This document shows positions 23,392 to 34,494 of a stretch of DNA of 64,000 nt, piece after piece. The notes beneath the pieces were generated by a model. It was not told the DNA's origin. It was given only the letters and a program-made list of their open reading frames with translations, and did no database searches. Origin of the DNA: Rosa chinensis (lineage: Eukaryota; Streptophyta; Magnoliopsida; Rosales; Rosaceae). Both the position numbers and the translations under genes were made by a program. The stretch lies in the NCBI RefSeq assembly GCF_002994745.2, contig NC_037094.1, positions 26,079,001-26,143,000 on the forward strand. The letters are read 5' to 3'. Position 1 is the first letter of the stretch; every line of letters starts with the position of its first letter.

Positions 23392-23800
23392 AGCCCTTCT
23401 AGTGAGGAATCTCTTTTTTTGACAATTTTAAGAGATCACTTATTAGACCCACTTTTCGATCATATATCCACATCTCAACTGTTCAATTTTTAGGTATATA
23501 TAAGTAGATCTATGCAAATTTTCAGACAAATTGATAATCGTTAAGATATTTATAACTGCAATTTACAATTAGAAACATGTATGATTCTGGTTGGACAGAT
23601 TATGTTCGTCCATTGATTTAATCTAGTTCGATACATTAACGATCATTAATTTGGCTGAAAATTTGCAGAAGTGATCTATACATTAAAAACTAAAAACTTC
23701 ACGGTCGAGATCCCAAAATGCTATCGAAAAGTGAGTCTCACAAGATATCTCTAAAAATGACCCAAAAAAAAAAAAAATTTCCTTAATGGAAGGGGTCCTC
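23392..23800. mobile_element. Fold-back MITE (family member 2, older)
   Basis: Arms are inverted relative to each other (ACTTTTCGAT with ATCGAAAAGT; GCAAATTTTCAG with CTGAAAATTTGC; AACGATCATTAA with TTGATAATCGTT). Internal wording matches the element at 11071-11466, such as TATAGATCACTT and CAATTTAC around the loop, but with more divergence, so the insertion is probably older. Confidence 0.7.
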
Positions 23801-23874
23801 TGTACATAAATGCACAACAATTAATTAAAATTTTAAAAATCGATGCAAAAGCACAGTCTAGCACAATAACTAGT

Positions 23875-24640
23875 CATGATCCACTATAACACCCTGGCCC
23901 CGAAGCCTCGTCTCTCTTTTTCTACATCTATCCTCTATGGATGGTTGGTACGGAGTTGAGCAGCAATCAGGAACAAGATGGATGGGTTTTCCTTCTCCCC
24001 CCTGTGGACAAAGATCCCTTCCTTTATACCTTCGATCACCCCCGTAATATGTGTGATACCCGAAACCCTCTCTCTCTCTCTCTCTCTCTCCTCTAAGGAG
24101 AGCTGGTACGGAGTTGGGAGAGATCAGGAACCCCATGGATGGGTTTTCTTCATCTTCTTTTCACTAACCTTCTCCCCTCCGTTTCCCTCTTTTCTTTTCT
24201 TTTCTTCCTCCAGAGACTTCCAGATAGACCTCAAGAGAGAGATGAGGCGGTGCTGCGAGAAGTTTCTCGCTTCCTTCCCCCCCCCCCTCTTTGATCTGAT
24301 CAACATATATAAGTAGATTGGTCCATTTAACAATGGACGGTCCTGATCAACCGGTGAGTGGATCAATGGCTCACATTGCTCCACCAAATTTCCATTTCTT
24401 GATTTAAATCCCACAACCTCGTAAAATCGCCGTAAATAGCTCGGGTACTCGGAAAATTCTCCATAAATTTCCACGAATTCGTCGTGTCGTGTACTTTATT
24501 ATCCAACTCTTACTAAAGATTTCACCTTGTGAAAAGTTTTGAAAATATTCTCGAGTGCTTTAACGTTTATCGAGATCGATAAGTAAATTATCAAACTATG
24601 TCACTCAAGCTCGATATCCAAGGCTCACAGATTCTTTTAT
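23875..24640 (-). mobile_element. Possible LTR fragment
   Basis: Read on the minus strand there is a TATA-like TTATATATG near 24305, a CT-rich leader and an end GGGGCCAGGGTGTTATAGTG near 23883, the kind of terminus seen on plant LTRs. No coding region, no second LTR and no target duplication are seen, so the call is weak. Confidence 0.3.
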
Positions 24641-26720
24641 TAACTTCTCAATGCTGGATATTACAATTTATTTCGGAAGTGTCTCAGGTATTGCATCCAC
24701 AATAGAATGACAAATTGCAATTGAAGAGTATATGCTTTCGGAAAATCTGTCAATTCATACTCGAGTATTTAAGCGATGGTCTAAAATTGTGGTTCATGCA
24801 CATCTAATTCTTTGCAAGTCAAGGGAAACAGGATTTTTTGTTTTCTTTCTTTTGAGTGATTGGACAGGGCCATTTCTTAATGACAGGCATGCATATGCGA
24901 ACAGAAATCCTTGATGTGCAAGAAAATGTATCCAATGGTGAATGCAGTCCGCCCAGAACAAACAACCGAGTCAACGGACATTTCTGAAAGGGCCGGTTAG
25001 TGTTGTTGATGAGTATGCTATCCCTAATTCTGAAAACGTCCAGGTGCTTTAGAGCTGGCTAGCTAGGGTAATTATAAGTCTGAAGTGGCGGGCACACGAA
25101 CCTTGATGGCCTATGGGGCGGTTCCTGCACCGTTGGGATAATAATTAAGGTCTAAATGATAATATGAGCTATGGCCCCGATGAATATTAATTTGCACCAA
25201 GGCCAGTTTGTGGAGCAGATCACATACTATATCTTTTATCGTTCATTAGACACTTTGCAACTCAAGTTTTGTACAGTACCTTGATCGAAAATTGCCATAA
25301 AATCACATTCGTGGCCTAGCAAACTTACAGGGGTTTATAAATCACAACTCACGAAAGTGTTTTTGGTCTGGAGATAGTACCTCACAGCCTCACTAATAAA
25401 ATCTGGCATAGCTCAAGAACGGCTTAATCAAGTCCAATGTCCGAGCTCAAGTGTGCTCGCTGGTGAACGAGATCGCCTACTTCTTTGTCTGAAACAAAGT
25501 TGTCTACTTACGATCTCCTAAGAAAACAATACCCAAAGTCTGAAAGGCAAGTCGATTTTCGCATGAAAAAGGGTGCATGATAGTTTGAAAAGGCGAGCTC
25601 GTGGTTGTATCAGATGTAGCATTATGAAAGATGGTGCACTTCATTAGTTCATTATGCATAACAGAAATTTTGACTGAGGTGGTAAAATATCTAGCATATT
25701 ACCTAGTTGAAGTAGTGTTTGAATAGTTTACAAACTGAGATGCCAAAGCTGCCATAATGATGCGTATTTTAATAGTTAGGAAACTTGAGATATCGGTATC
25801 TTATAGACATTAATGGATTCAGAAATTGTTTGATGTTAGGTTTTATGAAAAAGACTTGAAAATGGTATTAGCTCTGAATGGAAATCCAAAAGTTGTCATT
25901 ATTATTGGTACTTCTCAAATTTATTTTCTTTGCTTGTACAAATACACTTGAAAACAATTATGCAATGAAGCTTATTAAATATGGGAGGCTGGCCAACTTG
26001 GGTGGCCAAGCTTCCACCAATCAATTGCATCATGTCACCAATCAAGTAATTCTTTCGGAAAAGAAAGATTTGATACTTCCATGTTGATACCAAATCATGC
26101 AGCAGTAGCATTCATTTTAGTTATGAGTACGCTTAGCTATTCACTGTAAACGTGAATGACAAAATATTTGCACTAATTTTAGAAGAAAAATAGAACTTAT
26201 GTGATTCACATAGGTTTTGATTACGTCCTTACAACATTTCAGGGTAACTATTAATTGAAAACGTGAATAACTAAGCCCTAATTCTACAAGAAAAATAAAA
26301 CCAACTAGGCGATGTTAAGAGTATGTTATATATCCAACTACAACAATTACAAACGTTGGAAGGATTATATAAATAACTATAATATCTTTTACAGATTCTA
26401 AAGTTTGGTATGTTAGTCAGATATGTACATATTGCAAAAAAATTAGATATGCTAACCAAAGTAGGGTTATTCTCTACATATTGCAAAAAATTATTAGGCT
26501 GAGCAGAAGTGTTCTATGTTGGTAGGCAGAACCAACTATTTTACATCAACTCTTTTGATGTGTCTTCAGTTGATTCTGTCAAGTCTGTTACTTCTTTCTC
26601 ATTTGAGGGGTTGCCGTGAGAAGACAGAAATAATCATATGGACATGAAAGTGAAGTGATTCCAGTGAAGGATTGAATGTGAGGGCATGGGGGGTGTTTTA
26701 TCACCTTCACTCATGACATA
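24641..26720. other. No gene recognised
   Basis: AT-rich sequence with short chance open frames only. It may contain old repeat remnants I cannot identify. Confidence 0.4.
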
Positions 26721-26739
26721 GTTAATTAGCTTTAGGGAG

Positions 26740-27124
26740 TATGATGTTCATGGGAATATGATGTCTAACATCAGTCCCATTGCAATAACCATCAAAAGTC
26801 TTCGATGTAAACTCTCTAGCATTGTCAAGTCCAATTGACTGAATAGGATGATCCGGGGAGTAAGCCCGTTGTCATATGATATGTACTAGGAGTGTAGTAT
26901 AAGCAACATTTACAGGTGGACAATGGCACAACACGTGACCAGCGTGTTTGCGTGTCAACCAACATCATGAGATATTTAAATGTCCACAAGTTGGTTGAAT
27001 CAATCCATAGGATCCCCATGGATTCTATGTAAGAACATAATGAGTATTTTCATATCCTTTGCATAGGACGGTCTCAGTCCTAATTTCCCTAAGGAACGAG
27101 CTTTGTAAAACGAGCGAGAGGCCT
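26740..27124 (-). pseudogene. Copia integrase fragment
   Basis: Frames on the minus strand give SLGKLGLRPSYAKD, then HRIHGDPMD, LVDTQTRWSRVVPLST and, in another frame, PDHPIQSIGLDNAREFTSKT followed by FDGYC. These match the Copia integrase zinc-binding tail and catalytic core (D...DNA-EF). Frameshifts break it into pieces. It is the continuation of the pre-integrase region at 29424-29746, separated from it by the Pack-MULE. Confidence 0.8.
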
Positions 27125-27133
27125 TAGAATCAA

Positions 27134-29414
27134 TAGAAAATTACACACAAGTGTTAATTTGAAACTTAAATTAGTCATAAGGCCACCAATGTTTTCTTGT
27201 ATACATAAGGCCACTTGTGGCTTTAAATTATTTTCAACCTGACAATTTTACCCTTCCACTAACTCCATAATCATCCGGCCAAAATGAATAGAAATTCATT
27301 CCCTCTCTCTCTCTCTATCTCTCTCTCTCTCTCTCTCTCCCCCCGATGTCTCTTCTTCTTCTCTTCCCTCTGCAATCACCAGAAAGAATCAATTCCGGCC
27401 ATCATCTCTCATCACCGTCACCATCAATTGAACCACAACACAATCCAGACCAAAGCCCAGCCACCCCCCGCCCCGATTCCGATGACCACTGCCTCTGATC
27501 TGGTGAGATTCCAAGCTTACAAAAACTCGAAACGGCGTCGCGATGCCTGAAGATGACGACGTCGACGAAGAAGCTCTGATCGGAGCTACCTCACTGGAGT
27601 CTAACTCAGATCTCTCTGATTCTCTACTCATCTCGGATTCTTTCCGATTCTCTCGCTGGAGACGATTCTCTACTCATCTCCGATTCACTCAGATCTCCAA
27701 TTTTGACTTGAGACACCTCACGAGCCTCGGCTCCGGCAGCTCCCTTCCTCACATCTAGCTCGGCTCCGGCAACACCCTTCCTCCACCGCTACCATCGCCT
27801 CTTCCTCCACCTCACCTGCATCGGAAACCTAAATGAGCACTGATTCTCCGGCGACGACGACAAGGCCTGCGACCTCTTCATCTCCAACCGGAAAGTCGCT
27901 CCAGCTCTTCGACATGGCCTACAGGTCAGACAACGACTACCACTTCAAGGTCATCTTGATCGGCCATGCCGGTATCGGCAAATCGGATTTGTTGTCCAGG
28001 TTCATGTGCAATGAGTTCAACCTCGAGTCTAAGTCCACCATCGGTGTTGAGTTTGCCACCCGGAGCAACCATGTCGATGATTAGATTGTCAAGGCCCAGA
28101 TTTGGGACACCGCCGGCCAAGAAATGTGATAAGCTTTTCAATTCCATTCATTATTATCATTGTATTTGGTTTACTTATTGAGGTTGAGACCAAATCCTTC
28201 TGGTATTTTTGTTGAAATTAATTAGACGGCATGATTAGAATTTGTTTAGTTTGGTTTGATTTGATTGTGATTTATTGGAATAAATGGGCTTGGATTTGTT
28301 TGAATTCATCTGTTGTGGAATTTTGCAGGGGAGAGAAAGAGAGTTGTGCTCATGTGTGATGAGAGGATGGTTTTGTGGTTGAATTCTGTTTTCTGATGGT
28401 GTTGTGATGTATTTTGATTGATGAATAATGAACCATTTCTTGTATGTTATTTGTTGCAGTTAGTAACTCTCTATAACTGTTATTTGTTGCAGTTAGTAAC
28501 TCTCTATAACTGTTATAGCGGCTTTTCAACATAGTGATAGTATCTTTCTATATCTATGTTAGTATTTTTTCAACATGATGTCAATTTTCATTTTCATTAT
28601 TTCAAGTTAGCAGCTCCGAGTAATTGTTCTGGTAGTATTTCAATATCGTGATAGTAGCTTTATGTGTCTATGTTAGTACATTTTCAAGCTAATGTCAATA
28701 GATTTTTTGTTTCAAATCAGTAGCTCTCTATAACTATTTTAGTGGTTTTCCATCATAGTGTTCGTAGCTTTCTGTACCTATGTTAGTAGCTCTGTAATGT
28801 TAGTGAGAGAAGCTCGTTGGTGTTAGTGACAATAACTTTTGTTGTTGGTAAAAGTAGTTTTTAGTGTTTGTGAGAGTAGCATTTGTTGCTTATGAGAGTA
28901 GTTTTTGGTATTGGTGACAATATCTTTTGTTTGTGAGGATAGTAGCTTTTCGTTTTGAGGAGCAGAGGTTTTTTGGGTAAGGAGTAGCTTTTGTTGTTGG
29001 TGATAGTAGCTTTTGTTATTTCGCCGGAGGTTGCCGGAAATCTCACTAGAGTAGCTTTTGTTACTAGTGACAGTAGCTTTTGTTGCTAGTGATAGTAGCT
29101 TTTGTGACCTCGCCGAAAGTGGCTAAAAATCTCATACGAGTAGCTTTTGGTGTCAGTGATAGTAGCTTTTGTGGTCGCCGGAGTTTGCCGGAGGTCGGCC
29201 GAAGACCCGCCGGAGTTGGTTGGCGACCTTGCCGGAGAGGAGAGAGAGAATAATTGTTGATTTTGTACTCTAGTGGCATTTATGTAAATATATTGGTTTT
29301 TAATATCCAAAGTATTACACATTTTTTAGTCTAGTGGCCTTATGAGGGAAAAAACTAGTTGGTGGCCTTATGGCTAAAAAAACAATCAAAGATGCACTTA
29401 TATGTAATTAACCC
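27134..29414. mobile_element. Pack-MULE carrying a Rab GTPase exon
   Basis: A 2281-bp Mutator-like element flanked by a perfect 9-bp duplication TAGAATCAA (27125-27133 and 29415-29423). Its ends are inverted repeats of about 95 bp, for instance ATTACA-AAGTG, TTTGA and CATAAGGCCACCAA at both ends. Inside lie a CT-rich tract (27300-27340), the Rab-like exon (27833-28132), and a degenerate minisatellite of about 20 bp units (AGTAGCTTTTGTTG, 28590-29170). No transposase is present. It sits inside a Copia element. Confidence 0.88.
27833..28132 (+). pseudogene. Captured first exon of a RabA-type GTPase
   Basis: After a Ser/Thr-rich N-terminus the frame reads [16 protein letters not shown], then the P-loop GHAGIGKS (normally GDSGVGKS), then [14 protein letters not shown] (switch I) and, after one in-frame stop (TAG after VDD, probably from AAG), IVKAQIWDTAGQE (switch II). 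This is the first coding exon of RabA/Rab11-type genes, ending where their first intron normally begins. The stop codon and missing second half make it non-functional as a GTPase. It is a gene fragment mobilised by the surrounding Mutator-like element. Confidence 0.88.
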
Positions 29415-29423
29415 TAGAATCAA

Positions 29424-29746
29424 CCAATAAGGATTTTGGTTGGGCCTAAGCGTCTGAAACACTATTTGAAGCAAAGTTGGTGATTGCAGCTTCACCTGGG
29501 GCGTCATCACCATGATGGATACCATCCATGGTGTCATGGATAGGAACTGTGCCATCCCTAGGCTGGTGGTGGACAGCGGCGGTGGTCAGACTTAGTCTAG
29601 GAATCAACTTTTGATTCGTGCTTCGTTTCGCTCGAAAGAATGGATGTCCATGTGAAGTTTTTAGTAGACGGATCATCGTATCATGACCAGGATGATCTAT
29701 CCTGTCGTGACAAAACCAATATGTGTCTGAATCCAAGAGATCTTAT
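29424..29746 (-). pseudogene. Copia GAG pre-integrase fragment
   Basis: The minus frame carries DTYWFCHDRIDHPGHDTMIR, then LLKTSHGHPFF, which corresponds to the pre-integrase motif LWHDRLGHPG-x-M-x(3)-L and is followed by the expected linker. A stop interrupts SVSDA-AQPKS near 29450. The region continues at 27124 after the inserted Pack-MULE. Confidence 0.78.
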
Positions 29747-30449
29747 CTCACGACTTTATTGGATTTAATAGCTTGAATAGTGACATAGAGTCCACTAGAG
29801 AGACACGTAAACTTCTCTAAGATGCGCCTGTGTTCGCAATCATTAGAGGTATTGCAAAAGAACTCATTTCCGTTCTCTACATGTGTTTTCGTATGGAATC
29901 TTTTGGCTATTCATGGGGTGCGATTTTCCCTAGGAGCATAGAGAGTTTCTATGACAATAATCAAGGTGCCATTTGGTAAGGGGGAACTTGGGCTATTCTA
30001 TGTCCTTAAACTAATACTGATAGCCCAGACATCGTAGTCACAAAGTAATATGCTCAGAATCAAAATGGAGTCATAATGAAAAGAACTCGAAATTTTATTC
30101 GTAAGTCAACGGAGTACATCATTGTTTCTTAACTATTGAGAGAATCTAATCCAAATGCTAGCTAATGCAAAACAAAGGTAGTCGTTTGAATTCTTTTGGT
30201 AACTCCAAAATAAATATGACCAAGTAAGTAAAGAGATGTCAGTGGAGCAAAGCTCACTTAAGTATCACTTATCTCAAAACCTTCCTAGACATCATACTCA
30301 TTTTGGATGAGCCTATGTGAAGAAAAACTAAACCAATGACATTTACTACAAAGTATATGGCAATTGCCTATTACATCTCTTGGAAAAATAAAGACTTAAA
30401 CAGAATTGGCGATCTATTGATCCCAGCCAGATTTGAAGTCTTTAACCCT

Positions 30450-31491
30450 TCACTCTAGATCATCTTCTTGATCTTCTTGTTCCACATAGTGAGCTTCTCT
30501 TGCTTCACAATATGCTTTGTAGGCAGTGACAATTTCTTCACGAGCTCTACAAACGTGTGCCCAATGACCGGATACTCCACATCGAGAACATACATCTCTT
30601 TGCGCTTTGAAAGCGTCATTTAGATGGCTCTTAGTGTTGGTGGCGCCACTAACATGGTCAGACTCGTTGCCTCTCTCTCTCTCTCTCTCCACATTGACAT
30701 CTTCGGTTCCGTGTCTGCCTATTTTGGCGGTTACATTCCTCATTAGAGTGAGAATATGGACCAGAACGTCCAGAATTGTCCCTAGATTTAGGGTTTCGCT
30801 CTTGGCGCCCTCCCTTAGGGGCGCGATTATAATTGGACTCTGGAATATGCTCTGTTCCCACTGGTCTCGAATTATATTTCTTCACAAAGATGTTGTCATA
30901 CTTTTCAGCGACATTCATAGCTCTAATGAGCTCATGAAACCTTGTGATCCGTCCTTCAGTAACATAGATTCGATAGTTCTTTGCAACCATCAAAACAGAG
31001 ACGGGGAAGGTAGAGAGAGTCCTCTCAATCAACATCACATCTGTGATATCTTTTCCACAGAATTACATTAAGGATTTAATGCGAAGTGCTTCCGAGTTGT
31101 AGTCAATAACTGACTTGAAATCACAGAAATGGAGGCTATGCCATCTCATTTCTAGTTCAAGAAGTAAGGAATCACGGACGTTACCAAATCTTTATTCGAG
31201 TGAGACCCACAACCTTCTGGGGTTTTCTTCGTTCATAGACTCATACTAGAGCGAATCATCCATATGACTAGTCATTAGAATGATGGCTTTCACCTTATTT
31301 GCCTCCAAGGCTGCTCTATTTGCTTCCAAAGATTAAGCTTGCTTAACAGTTAACACGTCCTGGCTAGGCTTGAGAATCGTATCCAAGATCCCATTGGCCT
31401 TGAGATGCTGGCGGACATCACGAACCCACTTGTGATATCCAGAGCCAGTTGTTCCCAATGGAGTGAAGTCCAGTTTATTTAGGTTACTCAT
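30450..31491 (-). pseudogene. Copia Gag remnant
   Basis: The minus strand starts at Met 31491 with the typical Gag opening (SNLNKLDFTPL and GYHKWVRDV) and ends with a zinc knuckle CSRCGVSGHWAHVC (CX2CX4HX4C). Several stops and at least one frameshift lie between, so the capsid protein cannot be made in one piece. Confidence 0.82.
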
Positions 31492-32458
31492 CTTGAAAGA
31501 GAACAAGAAAAAGGGTTAGTTTTAGAGCGGGAAAAGCTACCACGAAAACATATAAAATTTCTTTGCGTAGTTGCTCCTAAGAAATTATGAATTTCCGAGA
31601 GTAATTGTTTTCAAGAAATTAGGGATTTTTGAGTGTAGTTGCTTCCAAGAAATCTGATTCCAAGAGCTATTGGATTAGATCGAAACAATGATGTAAGTGG
31701 CCGATCATAAATTCTCTATAAACTCTAAGTTTGGAGATCTCAACAAGCTCCAAACTTGGAGTGAGAACGAACCCCCACAATTCGACTTTTGGTCTCCCCT
31801 ATGAAGAAGAAAGAGGGGGTAGAAGAAGGGAGGTTGCAAGTCCCAAAGAAAAAGAAGAGAAATTGAATAAAAACTCAAAAATGGGAACTTTTAGTAAAAA
31901 TTACCTCAAAATAGGTTGTCGGAAAATTTGGCCTGAAAAGTCGTCGGAAAGTTGCTGGAAAAGTAGCAGACGGCCAGCGGTGGTTGGCTGGTGGGCTGCC
32001 CTTCTCCCAGGCCTGCTTCCTTTTTTTTTTTTTTTTGGGCCGCGTTTCTTCTTTCTTTGCTGGGCCTCTTCTGCACGTGGGCCAGCATCTTCCTCCTTTT
32101 TTTCTTCTTCTGCTGGTTTTTCTGTAGGCTGATTCAGTAACTTCTAGACCAGTTTTTAAAGTTCTTCTTCCAGTTCCTAAATCCTGGGATTGAGAAGCTG
32201 CTTCTGGCAAAATTTGGTACCAATCGGAGGTCCGGAAGGTGATGAACTAGTGGAGTATTTGCTGCGGGTGGTTTGGAGCTTCCAGTGGCTGGTTCCGTAG
32301 GTTTCCAGCCTGTTCTGGATGTTATGCTGCCGGTTCTTGACTCTTGGTGTCAAGGGCTTCAAGGTGTGCGGCAGGGCTCGAAAGGGTTTCAAGTTTTTGT
32401 ATTCGGATTTAGGGTTTTGGCTATTAGGTTTTAGGGTTAGGGTGTCGTGCTGATAACG

Positions 32459-32693
32459 TGTTTAAGGAAAACTGAAATTAGGAGAGAATTGAGTCGAACT
32501 TTCATTGATAATAGGGACATCTTTATATAGAGGATTATAAGGCATAGAATCAGAGTTGTACAAGGAAACGTAATATTACATTGATTGGATATTTCCAAGA
32601 TTCTCCGATATTATCTCTAATTCTAACCCTATTACCAATATGTCAAGTAACCTAGAGTTTGGGCCAGATACATATTCTAGATTTACTTGAACA
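32459..32693 (-). repeat. 5' LTR of the Copia element
   Basis: On the minus strand it runs from TGTTCAAGTAAATC to TTAAACA (TG...CA ends), contains a TATATAAA promoter box near 32520-32530, and is directly followed by CGTTATCAGCACGA, a primer-binding-like sequence. No matching 3' LTR was found in the window. Confidence 0.6.
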
Positions 32694-33999
32694 ATATATT
32701 ATTTATGAAATTTTCCCTAAAATAAATTCAAAACTTTTTCTTTTTTTGAAAATAAATAAAATCAATACTTTCTCGTGGTAGGTTTGGCGTTGAGGATACT
32801 TTTCATGTGGTTAAAGGGTTGCTGAATACTTTATTTCTTGGTTGGAATCTGGGTCTGGATCCAATCATTTGGTCTTACTTGATTTTCTTTTATTTGCATG
32901 CTTTATTTTACTTTTGTTATTTAGTAGTGTTGGCTTTAGGCAATTAATAAGTCGCTACTAACTATCGGTAGATCGAGGTGAGCATCGTCCTGATTTTTGT
33001 GTTTTTTTTTGTGTCTTTCTATCCTAGTAAGGTGCGTGGTGAGTTCCTTGCTTCATCAAATGATTTGAGCCTCCTAATAGCAGAATAAAACAAAGTGGGA
33101 AAGCTGGTGCTGTGTTTTATGGCTCCATTTGAGCAATATCTTTCCGATACCACAATTGTAAAGCAAATTGGATAACCAATGAAGCACTCTTTACTAATCT
33201 AGGCTTTTCACATCCCCCATTTATTCAACTGTTTGATTAATGATTAAGACTTAAAGACAGCTGCACCAACTCTTCCATAAAAAAAAAAAGGTCAAATATA
33301 TATCTATATTAGCCTAAACAAAGGCATTAAATAGGTAAATAACATAACTCAATACATATTAGAAATAAACATAATTTGAGATCTAATCTACACAAACTCT
33401 AGAACTTATTCAATATTTTTATAATTAAAAAAAAAGAAAATTTCATGTTTTCTCTTGCTATCATAACTATCAATATGTGAATGAGTTGGCCTAAACTTAT
33501 ACCTCAACATAGGTTGAGGAAGGAAGAAAGCGAGTGAAATTGGAAAACCATATTAACAAAACTAAGCGCTTGTATTGCTTCAAGAACTTTGAAATTTTGA
33601 ATTAATAATTTTTTATATAAATATAAAAATATTACAAAAAAACATAGTGTTTCATGTAGTTTTCAAAACACTTGAAAGTAATTTTGAACACAAATGCTTC
33701 TCTGTCTGAAAACGCTTTTGAAAAGTAGTAAAAACACTTTTAGACATTTCAAAGGTAGTCACAAAACGGAACTGAAAAAGAGTTGTATAGGCTATGATAT
33801 ATATTTTTGAATGGATAGACTATGATATTTTAACAACCAGATTTTTAATTTGCTCAAAAAGAAAAATAATTACATAAAGACCAACAAGGCTGCACATCTA
33901 ACGGCTGCACATGGGAATGCCTTTGTGCAGGACAGTTTTTACTTCTCGACTCCTAGTTTTCTTATGGCGGCTGTAGTAGCTGATCTCTCTTCTTTGTAA
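32694..33999. other. Intergenic, no gene recognised
   Basis: AT-rich sequence with simple T and A runs; no open frame of interest and no repeat with readable ends. Confidence 0.45.
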
Positions 34000-34242
34000 G
34001 AGCAAGTTCACCGATTGGGTTACCTACTATTCATTTTTTTTTAGTGTATATTTTCATTCTTTAGATCACGAAATACATTGTGCCCGTGACCCAGGGCAAG
34101 AAATACATTGTGCAGGTCACCATGGTGACCCAGAAAGTGATCCAAGGTACGAAATACACTGTGCCCGTAACCTAGAGGGTGAAAATACACTAAAAAGTTG
34201 TGAATAGTTGGTGACCTGATAACCCAACGGGTGCACTTGCTC
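34000..34242. mobile_element. Tourist-like MITE
   Basis: A 243-bp element with inverted ends (GAGCAAGTTCACCGATTGGG at left; CCCAACGGGTGCACTTGCTC at right), flanked by TAA at 33997-33999 and 34243-34245. The inside contains repeats of AAATACATTGTGC and GTGACC. It sits about 250 bp upstream of the acetohydroxyacid synthase start. Confidence 0.82.
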
Positions 34243-34385
34243 TAATTTCTTTTGTTTCAATAACTCCTTGTGTCAAAAAAAAAAAAAAAACAAGAATAAA
34301 ATATATATATATATATATATAAATAAGACCGAGTTAAAACAAAAAATATGAAATATTTAAACCATAGAAAAAGGGAAATTAAAAA

Positions 34386-34394
34386 TATAAATAG
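34386..34394 (+). promoter_or_regulatory. TATA box of acetohydroxyacid synthase
   Basis: TATAAATAG lies 109 bp upstream of the ATG at 34495, in the short stretch between an AT microsatellite (34302-34321) and the gene. Confidence 0.6.
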
Positions 34395-34494
34395 GATAAA
34401 CTCTTGTGGACAAGAGCCAACCTCTTCGCAGCCACACTGGAGCAATCAAAATCTCTGCACTCTTGAGAGGCGCCTCTCTCTCACCTCGTCAACA

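Larger units (their letters stand above)
26725..32693 (-). mobile_element. Truncated Ty1/Copia retrotransposon, split by a Pack-MULE
   Basis: On the minus strand, in order: a 235-bp 5' LTR (32693-32459, TGTTCAAG to TTAAACA, with TATATAAA inside), a primer-binding-like CGTTATCAGCACGA, a leader, gag (about 31491-30450), decayed protease/pre-integrase region (to about 29424), then after the insertion at 27134-29414 the integrase (27125-26740). Stops and frameshifts are frequent and no reverse transcriptase or 3' LTR is present, so it is a dead, 3'-truncated copy. Confidence 0.82.

Noticed and set aside
30607..31071. 154-codon plus-strand frame
   Set aside because: Antisense shadow of the Copia Gag remnant.
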